A stretch of DNA of 64,000 nt, taken from the NCBI GenBank assembly GCA_032768795.1, contig CP136491.1, positions 434,001-498,000 on the forward strand, written 5' to 3'. The notes below the pieces were generated by a model, which did not search any database, had not been told where the DNA came from, and saw only the letters and a program-made list of their open reading frames with translations. Source of the DNA: Tremella fuciformis. Its lineage: Eukaryota; Basidiomycota; Tremellomycetes; Tremellales; Tremellaceae. A program made the position numbers and the translations under genes. Below, piece by piece: positions 10,795 to 20,799 of the stretch (its first letter is position 1; every line of letters starts with the position of its first letter).

Positions 10795-13350
10795 TCACGA
10801 GGCGTAGGGCCCGTCGCCCCATTGCAGGCTGTCGGCCTGCCGGTCGTCCTCGCCTTCGTCGCTCCTCGCGCGCTTCTCGCACCGCATCTCGGGGCCCGAG
10901 ACGATGGACGGCAGTGGCGTAGAGGCGGACGAGGCGCGCTCGTAGCCCTCCCAATGCGGTGCCAGCGTGGCGCTCGCGCTCGCAGTCGCACTGCCGGCGC
11001 TGTGCATTGGATCGGACGCGGCCGCGCTGCCCGCGACGCTCACGACGGGCACGCCCGTACCGGCCGTACTGCCCGCCGAAGGAGGCGGCATCTGCACGGT
11101 CATGGGCACCTGGTCCTCGCCGTACATTGAGGGCTGGTGCTGCACGGGCGGGGCCGTGTGGGGATACGCGTACGACATGCCGGCGCCAGTGCCGCCAGCA
11201 CTGGCAGTGGTGGTGTAGTCGCCGGGCGAGGCCATGTTGACGCTCATGATGCGCGGGTTGGCGCTCATCGGTCGGCGCGCCGGGAAAGGCCTAATCATGC
11301 GTGTGCTGCCCATGTTGGCGGGATACGCCCCGAGGCGCTGCTGCTGCCCCTGCACGCCCTGCTGCTGCCCCTGCATGGCTTGGGACTGCTGGCTCTGCTG
11401 CGAGGCGTAAAAGTTGGGCGGCGGCGTGGGCATGGTGAGCGTGACGTTGGCGAGGTCGTTGGCGGGGTCGTTGTTCGGGTGCATGTCGACGTGCCACTCG
11501 ACCATGCCCGCCTCGATCGGCTGCCACTTGCCCTTGCCGACCATCCTGCGCGTCAGCCACGCCCACGGCTTGTTGCAAAGCGCAAAGTGGGTACGCACTT
11601 GTCGAGGATGTCGCGGCGGGTGTACTTGTAGTTCTCGCACCGCTCGACGACCTTGCGCCGCACGTCCCGCACGGCGATGCGGGTGTGGAAGTCGAGCTCG
11701 GCCCAGCGCTCCTCGGGGCCGTCGTACTTCCGGTCGCACCTGCCCGTGAAGGCGTCGAGCTGCGCGAGGACGCGCCGGCCGCGGTGGAAGTACCCCTTGA
11801 GCGTGTCGGCCTTCTCGAGCGGCGTGCAGGTGGACGGGATCGACCCGATGAGCGGCACCGAGTCCGAGTTGATGGTGAGGTCGTTGTTCAGCGTGTAGTA
11901 GAACAGCGGGAAGCGGTGCGGGATGTCCGGGTACACCTGCAGCAGGCCATACAGCGACATTTCCGGCTTGCGGGTACTCTGCACGTCAGTATGCTGCCAA
12001 GCACGTCGGCTGGTGTGGCGACTTGCCTTGCGGGCCGGGGGGTACTGCGAGTATGACGGACGCATGCCGCCCTTGCTGCGCTTGGACGGGCGGAACTCGT
12101 CTTCCTCCATCATGGGCGCGTACGCGTCCTCGCCGTCCGACTCATCGGTCGACTCGTCGACACCGCCGTCGAGCTCGGCGTACGAGACATTGCGGTTGAA
12201 CGAGGCGATGCGAGACGAAGAGCGGACTGGCCGTCAGCACTGTCCTTGATAGGCTCGGGAGGAGCCCACCTGGCACTTCGCTCGGGAGCCGCTTACGCAG
12301 AGGAGTAGATGCTTTGCGGTTCCGCCCACCTGTGCTCACATCGCGCGCGCGAGTGTACTGCGTTCCGTCAGCCACAACAACACTTATAACAAAAACTTGG
12401 CTCACTCCATGGGCGCCACCGAGACCTACGTCGTCGAGCAGCTTGCGGTTGTTCATGATGTTCGCCTGCCTCTCGCGCTCATAGTCTGTGTCGTTGACCA
12501 GCAGCCCGAGATCGGGCTTGGACTCGCCCCTCTCGGCCGACATAGCGTAGTGATCGCCGGCATACCCGCGGCTGAAATACAAACCTTCGGGCTGGGGATG
12601 CGGCTCCAGGCTGACCGTAGGACCCTGAAAGTCGAATCCGCCACCATAAGTCGCGTACGCACGGTTCCGGCCCAGCGAGTCGGACACCTTGCGCAGCTCC
12701 GATTCTGCCGGGCTAAAGCCATCGTAGTGCGGCGTGAGGAGTCGGGTGGTGTCGTGGCCCATGTCGCTGGCACCAGAGGTGGAGCGCGACATGGAGTTGC
12801 CGAAGCCTGGGTAGGTGGGATTGAATAGCGCCGGGTTGATGTGGCGGTTGTCCTCGGACATGTGGATGGTCGGCGTAGGCTGTCCCCCTGGAAGCGAGGC
12901 AGTGGGCGGCGAATCGTGCAGCAGGTGCGGAGTGGCCGAGTGTGGCGATGCGGTGTAGCGCGAAGTCATCGACTGGTCGCTGGCTGAGTTCATCGGGTGG
13001 GCTTGAGATACGGTACGCCACATTGAGCTCGAGCGAGCATCGTAGATGGGTGCCGAGTTTGGGAACAAGGTCGCGCTAGACGGGTATCCGCCCATATAGT
13101 GCTGGTTCGGCAGAGGTAGGGACAAGCCGGGCGGCTGCTGATACGACTTGTATGGAGGCGGGTTGTTGCCGGGGAACGCAGTCATCGGCTGGTTCTCATG
13201 TGGCGACGCGGTTCCGTACCCATTGATTGGGAGATGAAGGGAAGCCTGCGAAGCAGGTCGAGGAATACGAGGCGACTCGTGGGGCGAGGCATGAATGCCA
13301 TGGTGAGACTGAGGTCGAGGGGGGTCGAAGCTGGACATGACGGATGCCAT
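10795..13350 (-). CDS. Unrecognised 787-residue protein, disordered flanks around one conserved-looking core
   Basis: No family recognised. Five exons (introns 12358-12405, 12227-12269, 11979-12026, 11546-11598) sum to exactly 788 codons. Residues 1-315 are rich in Pro, Ser, His, Asn and Gln and look disordered. An acidic stretch (DESTDESDGEDAYAPMMEED) and a basic patch (RPSKRSKGGMRPSYSQYPPARK) precede a structured core of about 130 residues starting SLYGLLQVYPDIPHRF and including GYFHRGRRVLAQLDAF, ERWAELDFHTRIAVRDVR and KWQPIEAGMVEWHVDM. The tail is Gln-rich and Ala/Ser/Pro-rich. This layout, plus the very long gene-free region upstream, resembles a transcription or cell-fate regulator, but no DNA-binding motif is evident and that role is inference. 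The third intron is GC-AG. Skipping the last intron would look like a frameshift; the 53-nt intron with CTGAC branch and GCGCAG acceptor explains it. Confidence 0.75.
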
Positions 13351-15540
13351 ATCGCCACAGACGTGGACGAACGGGTCGCTGGCGGCCCACAGAAGGAGTG
13401 CCGCTGAAGTTGGCGGTGCAGCAAGCCAGCAAATGCGCCAGCAGCAAGCGTGGGCAGAACGACGAGAGAGACTCAGTCAAGGACGTCCAAGATGAAAGGA
13501 CAAAATGGACGACTTTGCAAGGACGTGGGGGAAGAAGAGGCAACGGGGCTCGAGGCGTCCGTTAAAAGACCTCGAAGGGGCTCTGAGGTCTGGTCAGCTC
13601 ACGGCCACTCTCGCTCGGTCGCCACGCGCTCCAACGGGGCTCTGCAGCTCGACGAGCGCAGCCACCCCCTTCCGACGAGCACGTAGTGTGCGAAGCGCGT
13701 TTCACTCACCGGGCAAGCTTGTGCTGGCGGCGTGCCGTGGAGCGCGGGGGAGCAGAGCCGGCGAGAGGGCTGTGAAGAAGAAAGGAAGAAATGTGGCAGT
13801 TGGAGCGGTCGGTCCAGGCGAGCGTACGGATGCGGTGGGCCGACGCGTGCGAGGACAGTGGAAGAGCGGGCCGGACGCCGGTGAGCGACGAGAGCGGCGA
13901 AGGCAGAGTTGGGGAAGGGGTTTGAGAGGTCGGTAAGGACGCCGTGGAAGGCGGGTCAGGCGTAGCGAGTAGCCGAGATCGAGGTGGGAGGAAAGATGGG
14001 CGAAAGGGGTCGACCGAGAAGAGGTTCCTTGCGTCAGCGAGACTCTGGGCAGTCTGATAACGCTGCGGCCTTGGACGAGAGCAGTGGGTGGCAGTCGCCT
14101 TTGCACACAAGGAGCCCCTTTGATAACGGGGTCTTTCCAAGGATGACCAGGAGAGACAGTAGACGGCGAAGGAAGGCCATTCATGGGTCGAGACTCCATG
14201 CATGCCGTCCGAGACGGGCGATAGCAGGACTGGGAGGGAGATCAGGCAGGCGAGTCCTTCGAAATGTGCGAGAGATGACAGATAGAAACGCTGCTCACCT
14301 TTACCCCACAGGGTGTGATAAATTCCTCGCTCGAAAGTCCGTGCGGTGCTGCCGTAATTTTGCAACGAGGTCGAGTGCACTTGGCGAGCAGATCAGTCAG
14401 ATAGTGAGGACGAGAAGATCTTGACGTCGAGACACGTTAGTGATATACGTCCAAGACTGGATGTCAACAAGGTCGCTCCGGGGGCTGATCAGGTGGACCC
14501 CTTGAGGATCAAGGAATGTCCGGCCGGGTAGAGCAGAGATTTCAACGAACTTTGTGTGTCGTCGCGTCCAGCCTGCTTGCTGGGAGTAGTGCTAGTGGGC
14601 GCCGCGCAAGCACAGATACAAGCAGTCCTATCCTCGTCGTCTCGGGAGGGGGAGGGGGGAGAGGGAGTGGTGGTGTAGGTCGGTGTGTGTAAAGTCGGGC
14701 TGATTGGACCGAGTCGAATCGAAAAAACTCTCCGTAGTCGTTTCGCTCTCGCCACCACCGCTTCCCCTGTGCTCATCATCAGCCGATGCGTCCTCATCGT
14801 CTCCACGAGCCGTCCAGTCGCCCTTGGAGGTGTGAGGGGTGTGAGGAGAGATGAGATGCTCACCTTGTAGGCCTTTACTAAAGGATGTGAGAGGATCGGC
14901 AGAAGGCCTTTCAAGGAAGGGGGGCTGTAAAGCGGCGAAAGGCGATTTCGGAAGTGTACAGGTCCTTTAAAGGCTCGGTCCACGCAACTGCCGGCTCTGC
15001 TCTCTGCACCTCTTGATGATGGCCAACGGGGGGACGCACGGCACGGGAAGGGCTGGGGGCTGATAGGAACTCAGCAAGAGGTGAGAAGAGGAGGTGTCTC
15101 GAGTGGTGGTAGGTCGAGTCGTCAAGGTGAGAGGAAGTGGAGAGACGGTGGGAGAAAAAGGGGAGAAGAAAAAGAAGCAGTGACGGGGATGGGGGGAATG
15201 ACCGAGAGACTGGGCTGGGCTAGGCTGGGGCGGTTGATGATGACGACTACGAAGGGGACAAAGCGGTGTGCAAGGGTGCGGGACGTGCGTCTGCCGTGTT
15301 GCCGGACCCACACACACACGCGACCAAACAGCGGGCGCGTCGAGCCGGTGCAGGCTCTGTGTCTCTCTCTGGCTTGTTGCCTCTGTTGTTGTTCGCTCTG
15401 GACCCGCCGTCGGCTGCCCGAAAAGAGGCCCTCTTCTACCTCCTCGACGACGCTCAGACCGTATTGCCGACGCTAGCGGGCAGGCGGAGGGGCATCAACC
15501 AGAGAGGCGCAGCTGCTGCATGAGGAAATATCGGAGGGGC
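13351..15540 (-). promoter_or_regulatory. Long pyrimidine-rich leader/promoter region of the unknown gene at 10795-13350
   Basis: About 2.2 kb with no convincing coding sequence. Read on the minus strand it is strongly C/T-rich (CCTTTCCCCC-like tracts), as long 5' leaders of regulated fungal genes often are. Several ATG-started frames of 60-220 codons exist on this strand (for example within 13702-14380), but they are Pro/Ser/Leu-rich products of base skew and lack splice-joined conserved sequence. If transcribed, they would act as upstream ORFs. Confidence 0.35.
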
Positions 15541-17240
15541 GAGGTCCCATCATGCATCGACCATCAGTGATCTGTGATCTGATCAGTTTTCAGACATCTG
15601 TGATCAGTGATCAGTGATGGATGCGTCCAGATCCACCGTCCTAGTCAGCGCCCCTACCCACGACGCGGTGCGCGTAGCTCACGGGCCATGGTCAGCGCCA
15701 TCCCGAGCTAGAGCCCATGTCGCCGTGCTGTGCTGATCCACCCATACACCACAGGCCAAGCATGTCCGAGCAGAACAGCCTCGTCACACTCGCAGCCTCG
15801 TGATCGTCGTCAGGGCTCATCGTGTCGCGTCTGCGGTGTCTGTGTTTAGCATCATCAGGTCGTGTGTTGATGTGTGAAACGCGACGACCCGAAAACGCCG
15901 GTGCGGCGCGGGGTACAAAGACATGCATGGTAAGCACAACAAAAAGGTCCCTGACTCTCCTCTGATTTCCCACTCCTTGTCCTCCTCACTTTCATCTCTC
16001 TATCCATGCCGGGTCCATCTCGATCGATGCTCGACTAGCCAGAACGAGCGTGGACGAGACTGCGAGGCGATGAGAGCGAAATGATGGGCTGCGGGCGAGA
16101 AGCGAGAGAAAAGAAGAGGGTGGGCAGGTAGCGGTCTATGTGCACAACGGGTGATGGGCGGTGTGGTATGGTACGGTATGGTATGGCACAGATGGTGGTG
16201 GTATCGCGTGTCGCTGGCAGCTATGCTCGGTCGACTTCGGATGATGCTGAATTATAGGTGCTGGTATTGGTATGACAACTGGTTCGACCGCTGGAGCCTT
16301 CTTCCCATCGCAGGGGAACAAGTTATGACCGTTTCCGTTGATCGCCCCAGACTTTGACGAGGGCAGTCACGAGCTCCTTGACGTGCGGACAAGGATGCTC
16401 GGCGGGCGTTGCCACCCTCCTTGGCGAGTGATGTGGTTCTGGCGAGAGCTCGCGGGACATGGGGAGAGAGGTCGGTAGGGAGGTGGGCGAGCTCGAAGGC
16501 GACGACAGCGGGGAGGCGGCGCTGAGTGTACGGAGGGGCATGTTGGCTTGGCGGTTGGACGAGTCGTGCGAGTGCGGCTTTAATTGTTCGACACTCGGGA
16601 GTGGAGAGTGGGCAGGCGGTGTGCGCAGTGTGTGGGCGGTGGTAAACAGGCGTTGTGTTCAGGTGATGGACAACGGCGGCAGCGGCGACGACGACGACGA
16701 TATATGAGACGTTGAGCGAACCCACACGAGCAGCCCTTTGTACATCCCACTCCGCTCCTTTTACCCCCAGCTGTTGCAACCTCGCCAACTCGGGATTGGG
16801 CTTCCTCAGAGAAAGCTCTAGTCCCACCGAGCGCCCATCCAGCCAGGGGGATTGAATTCCGAGCACGTCGGATGACTCGGGGATGGCGTGCCCCCCAGCT
16901 CTGCGCCGAATCCGGTCCCCGGTCGGCAACTCGGAAGTCCCCGACTGTCCAGCACTTTTCCTGTTGATCATCTCTCGTCCCACGCCTAATCCCGTGGGAC
17001 TTCCGTGGATTCCGTCGGCGTCTCGCCGGCCCGAGACGTTGGCCCATCGGCCCACTCGCTTTATAAAATGCGACCGGAGTTGAAGGTCGAGCAGCCTGCA
17101 CTGCTTGGCAGTCTGCTGCATAGATATCGGGGAACACTGGTGCATGCACGCGACTCTGGTGCCCCGTCACTCTAGTCCCATTCGATTACTGCACGAGTGC
17201 TCAACGGGTCTAGAGGGTCCTTCGCTTCGTTGAGGCTAAT
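15541..17240. other. Gene-free interval with short repeats
   Basis: No coding sequence I can support. It contains a cluster of overlapping GATC/TGATCA words at about 15563-15618 and a short GGTAT/GGTAC microsatellite at about 16163-16186. The rest is unremarkable GC-rich sequence. Reading frames here (16252-17145 minus, for example) have no conserved features and are interrupted in every plausible splice form. Confidence 0.4.
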
Positions 17241-17860
17241 AGGGACGATGGGTAATTTGGTGATCAGCCGCGCGCGTGGCCCTTCCTAATCACATCAACA
17301 AAGTCAATAGCCTTTTTGCCAAAGCTCTCCTGTAACTATTGCCAAGCCAAGCCTTTCGCCATTCTTTCCGAGTCGACCAATCCAGGGTGCCACATTCACT
17401 GACCTCTGGCCCACCCTGCGATTCGCCGAGTCGCACCCTCTTTTTTCACTGCTTTGTTACGTAAACCACCCCTCTGTAATTTGCGGATTATGAATCACCC
17501 CACTCGTCCTCTCGCTGACATGTGTCACCGACGTCTCATCGCTCTACCGCCTCTTGTCAGCGTAGCTCTTACGGGGCGAATTTCTGCGGGTGTCCCTGGA
17601 ACGAAAACGGTAAATGGGGGAATTAAACTAGGTAAGTAAATGTAACGTCGCTGACACGCCGTCTTACGGGCGTCGCACTTGACTTGACCTCGGATGCCTA
17701 TCCTTTGGATTGCCTCGCAAGCCTACCACCTCCTTGCTTTCACGCCAGGCACGCTGTCAGTTCGACCCCCCTCTCACCGTTAACCGTGCTTCGCCCGGAA
17801 TAAGAAAATTCCGGCCATTCTGATTTCATCAGCACAATCCTAATATGCATTGTGTCCTTG

Positions 17861-18310
17861 CCAAATTGCCTTTCATCAGAGAATAAAGATCTATGCATGA
17901 GGCTGATGCATGGAATGATCTCTGTAGCAGAACCAATCGCCTACATAGCTACTGCCATACCCTGCCCTATCATTGCACCAAAATGGTTACAATAGCGCAA
18001 GTCTGACAAGACTGCAATAGGCTTGCCAGGTGGCAGCTGTGACATAGCCCCTGTGACCAGCTTGGCATGCCTATGATCATCTGATCAGCCTAGCATGCCC
18101 AACAAGCACTTGCGCATCTCTTGATGAAGTGCTTTAGCTTGCAACTAATCAATGTTCTACAGTACATCCGGCTTTGCCGGATGCTTGACCCGTAAGGGCT
18201 GCGATGGCTGCGCCGCTAGGCGCAAGGGGGGGTCTTGGGGGGGTGTCCCACCCCCCCATGTCTAACGGAACCAAAGAACAAGGAATTGCATTAGGTTTTC
18301 CAAATTGCCT
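17861..18310. repeat. Direct 11-bp repeats flanking a 428-bp hairpin-rich segment
   Basis: CCAAATTGCCT at 17861-17871 is repeated exactly at 18300-18310. A direct repeat of this length could be a target-site duplication around a small non-autonomous element, but it could also be chance in AT-rich DNA. The enclosed segment is palindrome-rich and non-coding. Confidence 0.35.
18165..18257. repeat. Cluster of three GC-rich hairpins
   Basis: Three inverted repeats occur within 93 bases. At 18165-18183 CATCCGGC pairs with GCCGGATG around TTT. At 18210-18223 GCGCC pairs with GGCGC around GCTA. At 18237-18257 seven G plus TG pair with CA plus seven C around TCC. They sit in otherwise AT-rich DNA, like the GC clusters of mobile or organellar elements. 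Their function is unknown. Confidence 0.6.
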
Positions 18311-18466
18311 GAGAACCAATAACTTGAATACCTGATTAGAAATTCAGAGCTAAAAAAGAATTGAAATAACGAGCTACGCCCTATCGCGCACTTTCCTGCA
18401 CGATCTACCTAGTTGTACACTGAACACTCTCTTCTTGCTCCTTACCACATACCGCTCGAGTCCACC

Positions 18467-19640
18467 ATGGTCCTCGTCAGCGCCAATGGGCACTTCAACG
18501 GGAATGCCACCGCCGGCCCGTCGACACAGGTCGTACTCGGCTCGATGGAGCGCGCTCAGGAGTACCAGTCTCTCCTCGTTTCGCTCAAGTCTGCCGGTGG
18601 TTCCGTCCAAGGCGAGATGGTAGACCGCATACTTGACAACGGTGAGTGCACCCCACCCTCCCCCGTCCACCTCTCCACACTGCACAGACGCTGCAGCGCT
18701 GTTGCCACCCGCTCGCCCCGCGTCACAGCTGCTTCGGCCGAAAACGCCCCTCCAGATCTTGCCGATCACTCGACTGACCAATCCCAGCTACCTCATTGCC
18801 AGCTCCACCCCTCACCATCCACACCGTTCTCCCTCTCCCTCTGCCATCCACCTTGCTATCTCGCATCCCACCCTCCACGCAGCTTTTCGTCCACCTCCCG
18901 ACAAATCCCCCGGCGGCAGAGTCGACCGTCAGAGATCTCCACACGGCCTTGGCACAGGCGTCCTTCGCCCCCTTGCTGCCGACCCCCGCGTCCGACATCG
19001 TCGCATATACCTCGCCTCAGGCGCCGGCAGTACCGCTCGTCCCGTCCCAGCCTGCACCCATGGCCAAGCAGGGCGAGTCTTCCTCGGCGGGCGTGACGGC
19101 CATCCGCCCGCTCAACCTGAAACGCTCGTCGAACCGCGCGCAGAAGGCCGCTATCTGGGCACTCGACTCGCCACTCCTGCCTGACGGAGGACGGTCACTC
19201 CTCACCCCCGAGGACAAGGCGCGGCCCGAGTGCGTCTTCCCCGCTGCGGACGGCAAGCCCGTCAAGCGCCGTCGCGCTTGCAAGGCCTGCACCTGTGGGC
19301 TGAAGGAGCTGGAGGACGAAGAGGAGAGGCAGACGGCGGCAGCTGTGCGAGAGGCCCAGAAGGCCTTTTTCCTCGAGGGCGATGATGATATTCCGGATGT
19401 GCTCAAGACGGCCACTCAGGGCACCGAGGGCATCTGGCCGCAGGAGAAGAGGGCGGCGGCGAAGAAGACTGGCAGTTGTGGCAATTGCTCTCTCGGCGAT
19501 GCTTTCAGGTGTGCCAGCTGTCCTTATATCGGTCAGTACAGTCTCTCGTGGCATACTCGGTGCGCCTCGACTGACCACCAGGCCTGCCCGCCTTCAAGCC
19601 CGGAGACAAGATCGAGCTCCTGATCAAGGACGATATCTGA
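18467..19640 (+). CDS. DRE2: Fe-S cluster assembly protein Dre2 (anamorsin/CIAPIN1)
   Basis: Electron-transfer component of the cytosolic iron-sulfur assembly machinery, working with Tah18 in the cytosol. Exons 18467-18641, 18788-19531 and 19582-19640 give 325 residues. The N-terminal methyltransferase-like domain is recognisable ([26 protein letters not shown], then STQLFVHLP). The C-terminal half carries both cluster motifs: the [2Fe-2S] set ending ACKACTC near residue 220, and the twin CX2C pattern [15 protein letters not shown] near residue 290, followed by [14 protein letters not shown]. The first intron is long for this genome (146 nt), and a second AG 15 bases further on keeps frame, so two protein forms are possible. 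The promoter abuts the AT-rich island. Confidence 0.95.
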
Positions 19641-19789
19641 TAAGTTACGTGGTGGAGTCGTGTTCGAGTAGATGTCAGGGTTTCGGCGCAATGGGTCTAT
19701 CACAACTTGCCACACTATACAAACGCCCAAGGCGGCGAGCTCGCATACATGCATATGCAGATTGTACACAACAAGTGGATGAGCAATGA

Positions 19790-20799
19790 TCAGACGACGT
19801 CGTTGAGCTCGATAGACGGTCCTTGAGTTGATTCGAGCCTCACGCTTGTGATCCCAGACACTAGAGTCAGCATCGTCGATGCGCCGGCGGCCTGTCAATA
19901 CTCACCACGCTTGCTCTTCGAAGCAGTGTTGGTCTCGCTCGACGCGGCAGCTATACTGCCCTCCCTCACAGCCTGCACCATCGCCCGGACATTCGCCTCG
20001 ACAGCCGGCAAGGCAAAGTGCATGCGCGCCACCGCTGCCAGTCAGCCCGCTCGCCTCCCTTCTCCCCTCGCAAATCGACTCACGCGCTCTCACCACACCG
20101 AGCTTGTCGGCCTTCCATTCCATCAGCCCGCCGGCCTCTCGGACCTTCTGCGCCAGCTCCGCCCCCTCGCCCACGCCGCCCCGCTTCGCAGCGGGCATCA
20201 GCCCCTTCGGGCCCAAGAAGCGCGCCAGGCTCTTCTGCACGGCCGGCAGCATGCCCGGCGTAGAGAGGCACTTGGTAGGCAGCACCTCGCCCGCCAGGAT
20301 ACGCGGGAAGAGCTCTTCCCCGCCGATGAAATTGGCACCTGCCTCTAGGGCCGCTTGGGCCGAGGCGGATTCTGGTTCGGCGAACACGAGGATCTTTTCG
20401 GGCGCTTTGCGGCAGTCGAGCGGGAGCGATACGCGTCCGCGTAGAGGGAGGGAGGATTTCGAGTACCGGGTGTTGATTGTGAGCGAGTAGGCGGCGGACG
20501 GGTTGGGCGTCTCAAGCGCCTAGACACGTAAGAGCAGCTAGGTGAGGAGGAAGGGGGACGTACGCGCAGGACACGGGCGGCCTCGAAAGTCGTGAGTGCG
20601 TCTGGGTTCACGGGGGGTTTCTTGCTCGCCCGCGCGGCGCGGGACGAGGATGAGGAGAATGGACGAGAGCTGCTACTTCCTGCAGCGGCGGGCAGCGCCT
20701 GACGGGCCTGATGGTCAGTGTGTGTAGCCAGGTGGGCGGGGGAGGACTGACGACACTGGTAGACGACCTCGCTGCGGCCGATGCGAGTGGGCCGATCAT
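19790..20799 (-). CDS. MRPL1: Mitochondrial large-subunit ribosomal protein uL1m
   Basis: L1-stalk protein of the mitochondrial ribosome. From the ATG at 20799, five exons (introns 20708-20751, 20520-20563, 20035-20083, 19861-19905) give 275 residues. The first ~45 residues are Ala/Ser/Arg-rich without acidic residues (MIGPLASAAARSS), a good presequence. The L1 core follows: TNTRYSK-like strand, VFAEPESASAQAALEAGA, FIGGEELFPRILAGE, the hallmark ARFLGPKGLMPAAKRG, and the C-terminal strand ITSVRLESTQGPSIEL. This ATG has a good context (GCTACC before it). The frame is also open upstream for 191 codons from an ATG at 21372, giving a possible 466-residue fusion; see the next entry. Confidence 0.9.

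Larger units (their letters stand above)
17241..18400. other. AT-rich island upstream of DRE2, possible remnant of an inserted element
   Basis: Base composition drops sharply compared with flanking DNA, and no reading frame longer than about 60 codons exists. Inside it, the 11-base word CCAAATTGCCT occurs at 17861-17871 and again at 18300-18310, bracketing 428 bases. That interval holds several hairpins: one at about 18060-18108 (arms around TGATCA and GCATGC), a perfect one at 18165-18183, a small one at 18210-18223, and a G/C-run hairpin at 18237-18257. No terminal inverted repeat or transposase was found. The island stops less than 100 bases before the DRE2 start, so it may supply part of that promoter. 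Confidence 0.45.

Noticed and set aside
11546..11600. Apparent 1-base frameshift between ILDK and VRTHFALCNKPWAWL in the unknown protein
   Set aside because: A canonical 53-nt intron (GTGCGT donor, CTGAC branch, GCGCAG acceptor) joins ILDK to MVGKGKWQ in frame, and the whole gene then sums to exactly 788 codons.
13505..15000. Several reading frames of 100-220 codons on both strands upstream of the unknown gene
   Set aside because: They are Pro/Ser/Arg/Leu-rich products of the GA/CT skew, have no conserved motif, and no splice pattern links them.
16163..16186. GGTAT/GGTAC short tandem repeat as a functional site
   Set aside because: Only a few units in low-complexity DNA; nothing ties it to a function.
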